Of a stretch of 64,000 bases of DNA, positions 54,454 to 64,000 are shown in pieces. Made by a program: the position numbers and the translations under genes. The stretch comes from Lepidostoma basale (Eukaryota; Arthropoda; Insecta; Trichoptera; Lepidostomatidae). The stretch is from the NCBI GenBank assembly GCA_022606425.2, contig JAHDVF020000174.1, positions 124,001 through 188,000 on the forward strand. Reading direction: 5' to 3'. Within the stretch, counting starts at the first letter, position 1. Every line of letters begins with the position of its first letter. The notes under the pieces were generated by a model. That model was not told the origin of the DNA, searched no databases, and saw only the letters and a list, made by a program, of their open reading frames with translations.

Positions 54454-57400
54454 GTTAACATACAAATAAATCCCATGTGTTCACAAAACTCTTAATAGTC
54501 CATTTTGGTGTTCATTTTAATTTAATACTTATCAGATTTTTAGTCCACACGATACTTTAATTATTTTCCTTACACAACGGTACTATATTTTTTATTTACT
54601 TAGAAAGAAGTAAGATTAGAGATAATTAATGAATTTACTAACTAACTAACTAACTAACTAACTAACCATCACGCCGTCTCCCCGGAGGGGTAGGCAGAAA
54701 TAATGGAACGCCACACTCTTCTGTCCTGACATACTTCTCTCGCTTCCTCTACATTCATACATCTTGTCATGCACGCACGTCGATTTCTCCGACTCCTCAC
54801 GTGACCGACATTCAATATTTGATTGATTTGATTGTGCCACGTTTTCCTCGGCCTTCCTCTATTTCTAGCTCCGTTCACGCCGTTTACATATACCATCTTT
54901 ACCATTCTGTCTTCACTCATTCTTTCCATGTGTCCAAACCATCTTAATGACCCTTTCCTTATTTTGTTCATAACACTTTCATTCGCACCACATTCACTTC
55001 TTATACTTGCATTTGTCACTCTATCATATACAGATTTGCCACACATTCGTCTTAGAGATCTCATTTCTACTGCATTTAATCTACTTTCATCCTTCTTTTG
55101 CCATTTCCATGCTTCACTTCCATACATAAGGGTGTATGTATGGAATGGGTTTTTGTATGGAAGTAATGAATTTACCTATGTTTAAATAAAGTTTAAAATA
55201 TTTTGTGAATTAACAGCGATCATTCGCTGAAGATACTTAATTACTGATTCATTCCATGGACACTTGATGAAATTTCCCGACAACCAATGATACAATGAAA
55301 TATGTACTCGATGATAATAATTATATGTTATAAAAAATATTGTACCTAGTATGAACATTAATGAAATAAATTAACCAAATAAAAATATTGAAACATTAAA
55401 TTCAACATTATCGAATCAATTTAGGGCTTATCATTACAAAGGTGCCAAGTATCAAATAGGTAAAAAAAATGCTTTTGATCCCAATTGGTGTTAAACATAA
55501 AGGCCAATAACTATGCCAAGGTGCTTGTCAAGTGATTGAAATATAGCGTAGTTCAAACTTCACCCTAAAGATGCCAGCCGTGGTACATAACACATGTTAC
55601 AATACACAATATTCTGCATTTTTCTTTGTTTTAAAATATTATATTATATTTTATTACAATATATACCATTTGATAATGCCCTATCAAGGTAAAACATAAA
55701 ATATAATAAAATTTCTAGAAAACGAACGTACTCATCAATATTAAATATTATCTATTAAATACAGAATATTATTTTGTGAGATTATATTCTATACTATTTT
55801 TTTTTAATTAGTAACTTACTCCGAATGCCTGAGGGACACTGTCTGGGACAATAAGCATATATGCTAGTGGAAAGCAATGTTAGAATTTATTAAACATTCA
55901 TCGGGCCCATAATGACTTACGAAATCGAAGCAAGAGCATACACTGTCAGAACCAAACGTCTCTTAAGAGTAGGAGAAATGAGAACATTGCGACCAATTGT
56001 GGGGAAAACTCTAAGAGATAGGATACCCAATGAATAAACTCGCAAATCCTGCAAAATTTAAGACAAAGTGAGATGGAGTAGGCAGAGAAGACGATTCTGG
56101 ATGGATCCAGCAAGAATTCCTAAGATGGTGATGCACGAGACTCCAGGGGGCCGTCGACCACCAGGACGAGCATCAAAAACATGGAGAGAAGGCTGGTCGT
56201 CTTCATCACAGAAAGAAAAATATCCTGCATTGACAGATCGTAAAATCTACAATCAGAAGAAGAAGAATAGTAACTTTACACACTTCTTCTTCTTTTTATT
56301 CCTTATTGTAGACCTATGTGGTCTGTTCTCCAGAGTGTTGCTTCTCATGTGAGGTAGATTCCCAGCTGTCCTTCCATCTTTTAGGAGGTCTTCCACGAGG
56401 ACGAGTCCCATGAGGTTGATTATGCAATGCAATATAGGGGAGTCTGGTGGTGTTCATTCTGTGAACATGCACTCGGTAAATGTAAAAAATTATTGTATTA
56501 TATGAATATTTTGCATTTTTTGCAGGTTTTCGCACATATTTCAGGAGCACACGTAAACCCCGCGGTGACTTTGTGTGCGATACTATTTGGGACTCTGTCC
56601 TTACCCGTTGCAGTGGTATACTGGGTGGCTCAGGTCGTGGGAGGGATCCTAGGCTACGGGATATTGCTGGCGGTCACCCCGGATGAGGCTTTCCAAAACT
56701 CCACAGCCTTCTGCGTCAACCTCCCCCACCCCACACTTACGGCTCTTCAGGTACAGTTCAATAATTTTAAATTACAACAGGTTATTTGAACCCAAATACT
56801 GTATACATTATTTAGCTATTGATTCTCATGACAAAAAAAAATCTGAAAACCCTCATTAACATATCATCATCATCATCATCAGTCGTCTGTCATCCACTGC
56901 TGAGCGTAGGCCTTTCCCAAAGCACGCCACTATCCATCCATGTCCAGCAATCCTCTTCAGATCGTCGGTCCAGCGGGCAGGGGGACGCCCAACTCTGCGG
57001 AATCCTGTACGCGGTCCCCACTCTAGAACCCGTCTCCCCCATCGGCCGTCGGTTCTCCGACTGATATGGCCAGCCCATCGCCACTTCAGCCCGCTCATCC
57101 TCAGAGCCATCCCAGTCACCTTGGTTTGTTGTCGAATAAATTCGTTTCTAAATCTGTCCCTCAAGATTATTCCAAGCATGGCTCTTTCAATGGCGCGTTG
57201 GGCGACCTTGAATCTGTAGACTAGACCTTTTGTCAGTGTCCACGTCTCGGCTCCGTACGTCATGACTGGCAAGACGCACTGGTTGAATACTTAAGTCTTG
57301 AGGCATTGTGGTATTTAACATATAAACTTGGGTAATTGTAAAACCCGAAATAGTGTATGCGTAGAATTGTTTGATCATATAGTTGAATTTACTACTAATA

Positions 57401-60400
57401 AATAATACAAACAATTCAAATAATTTCTTTGACATCTCTAAAACAAAAGCGCATGCAAAGTGTTTGGCAAAATCATAACAAAATATTTGAAAAAATGCAA
57501 CACGATTTATCAAAAAAACTTATTTAATAGGTAGACATTGTACGACTACCTATGTAACGTAAGTTGGGTCAGCGACTCTAATAATTTATTTTGTTATTTC
57601 CAGGCCGTTTTGGTAGAAGTCCTCGTCACCAGCGTTCTTATTCTGATGACCTGCTCTGTGTGGGACTCCCGCAACAAACACAACTCTGATTCCATAGCAT
57701 TGAAATTCGGATTTGCAGTAGCTGTTTTGAATATGTGTGCGGTAAGACGACATACTCGTACATGTGAATCCAAAAAGTAATACAAGTGAATCACGTGCAC
57801 GGAAGACAAAAACGAGTTTCACGGAAAAGCCTCTCCTATATCTCTGGATGACGCGTTAATTAGCTGACTTCTGCGTCCACCAATCTTAATCAGTCCAAGA
57901 GCGCTGTGATGTACAGTCGCTTCACAATAAAATCACTGGCATTGCTTTTCGGACACACCCTGTTTTTTTTTTTTAATTAAAAATTGTTAAAGTTTGAATA
58001 GTTAGACTGAAAAATAACAACATCAACATCAAAGAAGCATGTTTTATGAGTTAATACATGAAATTGATTGGTTATCCATCAAAAGTATTTATGTGGCCAA
58101 AACAAAATTGTAGAAACACATTAAACAAATATCAAACAGTACCTACCTGATCGCAATTCCAACGCAACAATGAAGTAACAATTGGTGCCTTTTTTTGTAA
58201 CATTCAGAACTTTTTTTTTAATATTCGTAATCACATAATTTTGTTTAGACTCAACTCAAATAACATAATCACAAATAAATATAAATAGGTGGCAATACTA
58301 ATTGCGGGCTGATCATTACAAATGTGTCAAGTATGAAAATAGTCAAAAATGAGTTTTTGATCTTAATTCATGTTCAATATAAATGCCAATAGCTTTGAAG
58401 GCGAAGTTTGAACTACAATATAGTACATTATACATGCTGATACTAAATACAATACAATATAATATACTATACATACCGATACTGAATCTCTCTCTCTGGT
58501 TTCAATCCTGGGATTGGTTTGCAGCAATTTCCTCTATTCTTCTCTTCCATTCTTCCCTGTCTTGTGCGGCTCTTTTGAAATCTGCATATGATGAGCAGCG
58601 CACGTCCACCAACAGGTCCTCCAGGTACTCTCGGCGTGGGCGTCCCCTAGAGTTTGTCCCCTCGGTCATACCCTCCATTATGGCATGCAAGAGGTCTTCT
58701 TGTACTGATACTGAATACAATACATTATAATATACTATACATAGGTACTGATACTGAATACAATACAATATAATATACTATGCATAATGATACTGAATAC
58801 AATACAATATATATTATACATATTGATACTGAATACAATACAATATAATATACTATACATAATGATACTGAATACAATACAATATAATATACTATACATA
58901 CTGATACTGAATACAATACAATATAATATACTATACGTACTGATACTGAATACAATACAATATAATATACTATACGTACTTATACTTATACTGAATACAA
59001 TACAATATAAATTATTATACATACTGATATTGAAGATACTGGAATGCGCACGTGCAGAGAATGGATCCCTCCAGAATCCCACGTGTTGTGGCGCATCAGA
59101 TTCCTGTTGGCACCGTCCCCCCGGAAGATCGCAAAAGAGATGGAGGGATAGCTGGTGGTCAACTGCCCAAAAGAGGCCTGCCTGACTACAAGAACAGACC
59201 AAAGGTCCAAAAGGTGAAGAAGAAGACAATATATACAGTTCAAACTTCGCCTTAAAGATGCCACCCGTGCCACATGACACGTTACAAAAAGAGTTTTTTT
59301 TTCTTTGTTTAATTTTTAAACCATTTAGCACCATTGTTATAATGGGTCTTAAATTATAATTGATTCGTTCTAAATTAGTTCTGACATTTTAGCAAAAAGA
59401 TTTTGTTATGCATAAAAGTTTTGTCTGTGTTTTAGAGTTCTTACACCGGATGCAGTATGAATCCTGCGAGATCACTCGGCCCCGTTGTGTGGACAAACCA
59501 TTGGGAGAGACACTGGGTAAGAGATACATTATCCTCAATCAGAACTCATAAAACACGCTTAAAATACAAAGAAAAGACACGGAAGCGCCAACTTAATAGC
59601 ATTACTGTTAGTGCCGGATTAAGCTAGCGCGGGGCCTGTAGCAAATGTTACAAAGAGGGCCTGGTTTTGTATGATCTTCTTCTACCTCTTTAGCCGTCTG
59701 TCCACTGCTGGATGTAGACCTCTTTAAACGTTCCCCATTTTTCTCTATCCTGTGCGTCTCTCATCCACCATCAGCCCATCTTTTTTGGGGTCGACCGATG
59801 CTTATTTTTCCTCCCACGGTCTCCACGTCAAGACTCATTGGTACCCATCTCCCAGTTCCCTGCCTGGCGATATTCCACTTAAGTTTTTGTATGATAATAA
59901 AATAAAACACAACTTTTATTAACTATCTAACGTCTACCCGAAAGAGTAGGCAGAAAGAATGGACCGCCGCACTTTCTTTCCTGACATAATTTTCTCCATT
60001 CAACATTCAAACATCGCGTAAATATGTGCTCTATTGAGAAAAATAAAAACTAAGAATTTATCAAAAAATCTATTTGATGGACCAAGATCAAATAACTGCA
60101 CCTGGAATCGGGAATCCCAACGATAGATAATCAACTAATCAGTTTAGCTGATGAAACTTGCCGAACGTTTTTACAAAAGTTTCCCTTCACATCCTAACCC
60201 CACAATAAAAGACCTTTCAAATTACGACCCAAACACCTCCCAGGGACACTCCGGGCTACACAAATCAAGCCCCCGCATAAACCAACAACCCACCATATTC
60301 ACCTTTCCAACAATGTTCCCATCAGACGTAAGAGGAATACCAACATGAGCTGAACCTCTATAAGCCAGAAGATCCAAATCCAAGTCTATCTTATTGCTAA

Positions 60401-61293
60401 TAAAGTAAGATATGAAAAAAAAACGAATATTTGCTAGCTAAACATTTCCTGCTACAGGCGCGGGCCTCCAGAAATGAGATGGGCTCCGTAACACTTGCTA
60501 CTTCTGCTATAAGGCTAATCCGGCAGTTATTACTGTACATATAGGGTTACCGATTTTTTTTTCTCTCTTAAATTCAGTTGCAATGAAAACTAATCAATAC
60601 AATAAACAGCTTACTGACACTGCGCTCATTTTGGCACCTACATCCAACCCTTTAGTTCTTTCATACGCTTGTACATACATAAATTAAAGAACCACGAGGA
60701 CATTACGCAACCCCGTTTGACACCTTTACTGATATCAAACCAGGCAGTAAGATCCCGATTTGCTCTGACACTAGCAGGCAGTGCACAATGGTGTTCTTGT
60801 ACCGACCAAGTGTTCTGTCCTCTAGACCAGATTTATTATATCTTGGACAATGATGTAAAACTCCAGATTAATTAATTAATAAGAATGAAAACGTCTGTTT
60901 TCTAGAAGATTTATTATATTTTAATGGTATGGTATGTTTCCCTTGCTAAAGCATTATCAACTGAAAAGAGAATCAGTTATTATGTACCAAAGCTAACGGA
61001 GCAGAATATGTTATATAAGATAATTGAAGTGGTGTAAAACATTGTTAACAATAATTAAGGAGCAAGAGAAAAAACCCTTAAAATGTAAAAGTGTTACTTG
61101 GAAATTGGCATTTATTGATTAAAAATATACTCAAAAATATACTTCATTTCAGGTCTACTGGGTTGGTCCTATGCTGGGTTCTACAGTCTCCACTCTTCTG
61201 TACTGCATAGTGTTTAGGGAATCCGAACCAACGGAAGAGATAGAACAAGAACCACTTCAGGACCACACTAAAACTGGAGTAGCATCAGCGTAG
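54281..61293 (+). CDS. Aqp: Aquaporin (MIP family), five recognisable coding exons, 5' end missing
   Basis: Membrane channel of the major intrinsic protein family. Joining exons 54281-54453, 56526-56750, 57604-57741, 59436-59516 and 61153-61293 gives 251 visible residues, close to the whole length of an insect aquaporin. All internal junctions have AG acceptors and GT donors and keep the frame. Six hydrophobic spans are visible, with NPA box 1 in [13 protein letters not shown] (Asn68) and NPA box 2 in [14 protein letters not shown] (Asn187, Arg190). Aligned by eye with classical aquaporins, the selectivity-filter positions are Thr48, Asn175, Cys184 and Arg190 instead of Phe-His-Cys-Arg. That suggests a wider, solute-conducting pore of the insect entomoglyceroporin kind (inference). 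The first two bases of exon 1 complete a codon from an upstream exon that I could not find. Introns 1-4 are loaded with LINE fragments and a minisatellite. Confidence 0.93.
54630..55135 (-). mobile_element. RTE-like LINE 3' end in aquaporin intron, well preserved
   Basis: The minus-strand frame 55127-54669 (152 residues) reads [79 protein letters not shown], then (TTAG)n. The stop codon is followed at once by the tail. Confidence 0.9.
55140..55845. other. AT-rich intron sequence
   Basis: Within the first recognised aquaporin intron. Holds a half-copy of the TTTGATAATGCC..ATAAA repeat at 55665-55730; otherwise nothing recognised. Confidence 0.45.
55850..56275 (+). mobile_element. LINE 3' end with (AAG)n tail
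   Basis: [40 protein letters not shown], then [40 protein letters not shown], ending AGAAGAAGAAGAA. Confidence 0.78.
56285..56480 (-). mobile_element. LINE 3' end in reverse orientation
   Basis: Minus strand: [50 protein letters not shown], tail (GAA)n facing the tail of the previous fragment. It ends 45 bases before exon B. Confidence 0.78.
56526..56750 (+). CDS. Aqp: Aquaporin exon B with NPA box 1
   Basis: Acceptor TTTTTTGCAG and donor CAG|GTACAG bound exactly 75 codons (phase 0 at both ends). It encodes loop B with [12 protein letters not shown], then helix 3 ([19 protein letters not shown]) and the following extracellular loop. Confidence 0.93.
56860..57310 (-). mobile_element. RTE-like LINE 3' end in aquaporin intron
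   Basis: The minus frame 57272-56856 reads [80 protein letters not shown]. Tail (GATGAT)n at 56866-56880. Same family as 53010-53700 but better preserved. Confidence 0.87.
57604..57741 (+). CDS. Aqp: Aquaporin exon C, helices 4 and 5
   Basis: Acceptor TTATTTCCAG and donor GCG|GTAAGA bound 46 codons in phase 0. It encodes helix 4 ([20 protein letters not shown]) and helix 5 ([14 protein letters not shown]). The helix-5 filter residue aligns to Asn where water-selective members have His. Confidence 0.9.
57815..57963 (-). mobile_element. Terminal fragment of an unidentified transposable element
   Basis: On the minus strand it starts CAGGGTGTGTCCGAAAAGCA and continues with GCGACTGTACATCACAGCGC. 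The CAGGGTGT start resembles a DNA-transposon end (compare 28384-28412). Confidence 0.45.
58430..59035 (+). repeat. 39-bp minisatellite (about 9 units) split by a LINE
   Basis: The unit is TGATACTGAATACAATACAA then TATAATATACTATACATAC. The period of 39 is 13 codons, so open frames run through it on both strands by arithmetic, not by coding. The LINE fragment at 58488-58702 splits off the first unit. Confidence 0.92.
58488..58702 (-). mobile_element. LINE fragment inserted in the minisatellite
   Basis: Minus strand: [60 protein letters not shown], with a (GA)n tail at the left. Flanked by TACCGATACTGAAT and TACTGATACTGAAT. Confidence 0.8.
59036..59235 (+). mobile_element. LINE 3' end with (GAA)n tail
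   Basis: Reads [39 protein letters not shown] in two frames, tail GGTGAAGAAGAAGACA. Confidence 0.7.
59436..59516 (+). CDS. Aqp: Aquaporin exon D with NPA box 2
   Basis: Acceptor GTGTTTTAG and donor TGG|GTAAGA bound 27 codons. It encodes loop [15 protein letters not shown], including the conserved filter arginine, followed by [11 protein letters not shown]. Confidence 0.92.
59680..59890 (-). mobile_element. LINE 3' end in aquaporin intron 4
   Basis: Minus strand has [29 protein letters not shown], an RTE-like C-terminus, and CTTCTTCTACC at the tail side. Confidence 0.65.
59925..60035 (-). mobile_element. RTE-like LINE 3' end, decayed
   Basis: TAACTATCTAACGTCTACCCGAAAG..GGCAGAAAGAATGGACCGCC, then TTTCTTTCCTGACATAATTT. 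Confidence 0.6.
60080..60410 (+). mobile_element. Jockey-like LINE 3' end
   Basis: [20 protein letters not shown], then [34 protein letters not shown], with a 3' UTR TGAACCTCTATAAGCCAGAA and an A-rich end. Confidence 0.75.
60580..60815 (-). mobile_element. RTE-like LINE reverse-transcriptase fragment
   Basis: Minus strand: [40 protein letters not shown], matching the RT segment upstream of the YxDD box. Same segment as 1-95. Confidence 0.7.
60820..61150. other. AT-rich intron sequence
   Basis: Contains a half-copy of the GGTATGTTTCCC..GCATTATCAA repeat (60890-60960). The last 40 bases form the acceptor region of the final aquaporin exon. Confidence 0.45.
61153..61293 (+). CDS. Aqp: Aquaporin last exon, helix 6 and C-terminus
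   Basis: Acceptor TTCATTTCAG precedes [21 protein letters not shown] (helix 6). An acidic cytoplasmic tail ends in TAG at 61291-61293. A polyadenylation signal AATAAA lies 90 bases downstream. Confidence 0.92.
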   Translation, partial: VYWVGPMLGSTVSTLLYCIVFRESEPTEEIEQEPLQDHTKTGVASA

Positions 61294-61383
61294 CAGCTAT
61301 TCTAACAAAAAATATGTTTTAAAAACTCCAATATGGATACTCCTACTTTGCAGAAACCACTTGTATGCTTGCTTTAATTGTAA

Positions 61384-61389
61384 AATAAA
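61384..61389 (+). promoter_or_regulatory. Polyadenylation signal AATAAA for the aquaporin
   Basis: AATAAA is found 90 bases after the aquaporin stop codon in an AT-rich 3' flank, a normal distance for a short 3' UTR. Other AT-rich matches are possible. Confidence 0.55.
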
Positions 61390-61576
61390 ATTAATAATCT
61401 GTTGATAGATCAACCAAATACGAGTATGTGTATAACATTAAACATAAAATGTTAGATTTAAGGAAAAATATATAATTAATGCCCAATATAGTTTTAATAT
61501 ATTGTTTGTGTATGTTACATAACACAATAATTTTTTAAAAGAAAGTTTAAGATATTCCATTGATTTTAAAATTTGT

Positions 61577-61698
61577 ACACCGAAGAAGATGGATGGATGG
61601 AACCGGCAATACATAGGGGGAGGTGGCGTGCTTTGGGAGAGGCCTACATTCAGCAGTGGATGACAAGACGGCTGATGATGATGATGACACCAAAGAAG
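61577..61698 (+). mobile_element. 98-bp 5'-truncated LINE insertion with 12-bp target duplication
   Basis: ACACC(g/a)AAGAAG at 61577-61588 and 61687-61698 flanks GWMEPAIHRGRWRALGEAYI then a (GATGAT)n tail. The target is one arm of the palindromic repeat also seen at 51440-51621. Confidence 0.82.
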
Positions 61699-61699
61699 G

Positions 61700-62640
61700 A
61701 TGAGAACCATCCGAAATATACCTGTGAATAGTGTAATAAAGATTAAAAAGCTTTTTGAAAACATTGTATTTTCACAACAGTTTTTGTCACACATGTTTCG
61801 GGACACAGACACCCTTCCTCGGTGAAGAAATTTTAACAGCATAATTCGCAAATCATCTTATTGAAAAATATCATTTGTTTGACAAAGATAACAATGTTGA
61901 AATTGTACACGTTAATAATAGAAATATAACTTTAAATACCCTTGAAATTTTAGAAAATGAATGAATAATTAAAAATAAAGAAGATAATAATATTATCTAA
62001 ACTAAATATCAAGTCCAATATTTGATTGGTTTCTCCTCCCCCATAATTCTAACTAAATTACAATCCCCCCCTATTTTTTCCATGTTTTTTTCATTCAGTA
62101 CAGTGTCTCGAAACATGTTTGTGAAAAGTGCTTAAAAGTGTCGTGAAAATACAATGTTTTCAAAAAATTATTCAAATGTGAATCCACAACACAAAATGAT
62201 AGCGAATATAGAAGAAAGTCCAAGTGTTGTGAAAACCCTTTTTTCTTTGAGTTATACAAATGTGAATCCACAGCATAAAGTGGAGGTGAATAAAGAAAAG
62301 ATTATATAAATCTGTACCAATTCGTATGAAATTAATTACTTTTTTTACCAGTCTCTTGTATAGATAATCAACAGTATGTATTGGTCTATTTTATTGTGAT
62401 ATTATAATACAACCTATAGTTATAAAAATGAAAATAAATTGATAAAAATGGAATCACAGGTGATGGGTGTTAGGATATATTTAATTTACCTGTAATAATA
62501 AAAAATCTGACCACAATACATATACTTTTATTTTCCTAAGCAGAAACAAATGGGCAAGCACAGGGAATGAAAAATGCCGACACCCCCCATTAAAATGATT
62601 TAATAAAAAGAGCCGAGATCAGTATCAAAGTGAAAATTTT
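61700..62640. other. Repeat-rich intergenic sequence
   Basis: 61730-61850 and 62090-62300 contain pieces of the GTATTTTCAC / CGAAACATGTTT repeat (CGGGACACAGACACCCTTCC; TGTGAATCCACAACACAAAA). No gene. Confidence 0.5.
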
Positions 62641-62965
62641 AGATATGGATCCGTATGGAATATCAATAGCGAGAATTCCATATACTGTTTCATTAAGAAT
62701 AGGTAAGCCTTTTCGCAATGTCATAAAGTCAATTGACTCATCCCCAGGTTCAATATCCTAGACTGTATCCAACAGTATTTTTCTTAGGAATGCTAGGGTA
62801 TAATTTCCTTGAACTGAGGAGGGAAGAGTTCACAGCGACACATTTTTTCAAGCTGATTCGAAACTGTATTGAGAACTACTATGTTCTGGAACATATAGGT
62901 CTATTTGTTCCCGACGATGAACGCTTATATCAATTGTTCTACACTCGTCAGCAGAATTAACTTGC
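62640..62965 (+). mobile_element. Decayed LINE copy, TTTGA-tailed family
   Basis: Frames read YPRLYPTVFFLGMLGYNFLELRR, FFKLIRNCIENYYVLEHIGLFVPD, matching the C-terminal region of the LINE at 4060-4593, with frameshifts before and after. Confidence 0.65.
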
Positions 62966-62969
62966 CTTT

Positions 62970-64000
62970 GGTGATGAAACACTTTTCCTATTTCAAATAA
63001 CTTATTTTTGATTTATATAATATCATTTAGTATCCCCTAAATATGTAATCATTGTCATAAAATTTCTTAACGAGTTCCAAGAAACACTTTCCAATATTTA
63101 TGGACCTACCTAAATAATTCTTTGTTAAAAATGTAGTCACATCAATTTTTGTTAATTACCATATTCTGCTCCATTTAATAGTGTATATAAACTGCAACGA
63201 GTTGAAGTTTCGTCACATTTGATAATGCCTTAGAAGGGCGAAACATGTCATTCCCATAAATTTCTAGAAAACTGACGTTAATTATTTAATATGGAGTTTT
63301 ACATCATTGTTCAAGAAACAATAAATATAAACTTAATATTTTACTAGAGATGGCAAACACGCACAGCTTAATTTAGTAATTAAAAATTTATAAATATCAC
63401 ATTTAAACATTTAATAAAACATTTAATTTTATATATGAGGAAGATAAGTGTCTCAGAAAAAAATTTATGTTTGAATTCAGAGCGTTATGTGGAGATGTTA
63501 GATGACTTCTTGCAAAACTTTTCTGGCTATAACTGAAGAATATGGTTCCAGCAGGACGAAGCAAAGTCACACACCAAGAGTTTGTGAAATTTTCGAAGTT
63601 TTGAAGTAAGTTAAAAGTTTGTGAAGTAACGACACCTGACAGCATTTACTAAGATACTAAATTTGTTAGTTTCATATCTAGCAATTTTTTTATTGATTCG
63701 GCTGTGAAATTTATAACTAACATTATCATTAAAAAAGTAAATCAGTAAAAAAAATATTTCAAAGTCTTTCAATATTCAGATACATATTAACCACCCTACC
63801 TATTTGAATGTACGTGATACGTTCACTTTGACTGTATCATTCTACGATATCCCGTATCACATACGGGCTTGAGAAAAAGTAATGTACCTAAAATGTACAA
63901 AGTTTTAGGGATGCGCGCGTTAGGGTGTCCCTTATATGGGCAAAATTTTTTTTTTTGGATTTTTGAAACGCATACCCCCTAATTGTGTTTAATAGTCTAC
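62970..64000. other. AT-rich intergenic sequence
   Basis: Contains a TTTGATAATGCCTTAGAAGG repeat half-copy at 63210-63265 and, at the very end, GTTAGGGTGTCCCTTATATG, which may be the edge of another element. No exon recognised. Confidence 0.4.

Noticed and set aside
58735..59334. 199-codon and shorter frames over 58.7-59.3 kb
   Set aside because: They are produced by a 39-bp tandem repeat and an attached LINE fragment; the repeated residues have a 13-codon period on both strands.

Overview
The window reads as AT-rich (roughly two thirds A+T) nuclear DNA of an insect, most likely a moth or butterfly. The signs are an intronless long Toll receptor of the insect Toll-6/7/18-wheeler type, an intron-containing insect aquaporin, mariner elements, and very many 3' fragments of RTE-like and other non-LTR retrotransposons. 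The lepidopteran assignment is an inference from the repeat repertoire and is not proven. No bacterial, organellar, rRNA or CRISPR signal was seen, and no convincing functional tRNA.

Only two host genes can be supported. (1) 33534-29683, minus strand: one uninterrupted 1283-codon Toll-like receptor with signal peptide, about 20 leucine-rich repeats, a juxtaposed LRR-CT/LRR-NT cysteine cluster, a second LRR block, one membrane span and a cytoplasmic TIR domain. Its upstream 250 bp is the most GC-rich stretch nearby. (2) 54281-61293, plus strand: five coding exons of a MIP-family aquaporin with both NPA boxes. The extreme N-terminal exon is missing from what can be recognised. The selectivity-filter residues differ from a classical water channel.

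The rest is mobile-element debris, much of it nested. 1-11 kb: LINE 3' ends and a palindromic repeat. 11-17 kb: a complete-length mariner with perfect inverted ends, a 245-bp near-perfect hairpin, and a LINE copy broken by two different TA-targeting DNA transposons. 17-29 kb: RTE copies, short elements sharing the RTE 3' end, several foldback structures and a large inverted repeat (26.6-27.4 kb). 29-34 kb: the Toll gene. 34-44 kb: mostly unassigned AT-rich sequence with scattered repeats. 44.4-48.2 kb: a candidate Helitron-like unit carrying nested LINE pieces and a duplicated exon-like block. 48-54 kb: hAT-like, SINE, RTE and LINE pieces. 54-61.3 kb: the aquaporin, whose introns are full of LINE fragments and a 39-bp minisatellite. 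61.3-64 kb: more repeats.

The most interesting cryptic signal is a recurring octamer TACTCGTA (18 sites seen). In three repeat copies that can be aligned to sister copies it looks like an exact 6-bp insertion, CTCGTA, next to a TA, as if it were the excision scar of a TA-targeting transposon. Also notable are the short element that shares its end with the RTE LINE, the long inverted repeats, the TIR domain that has lost its normal BB-loop, and the non-canonical aquaporin filter.
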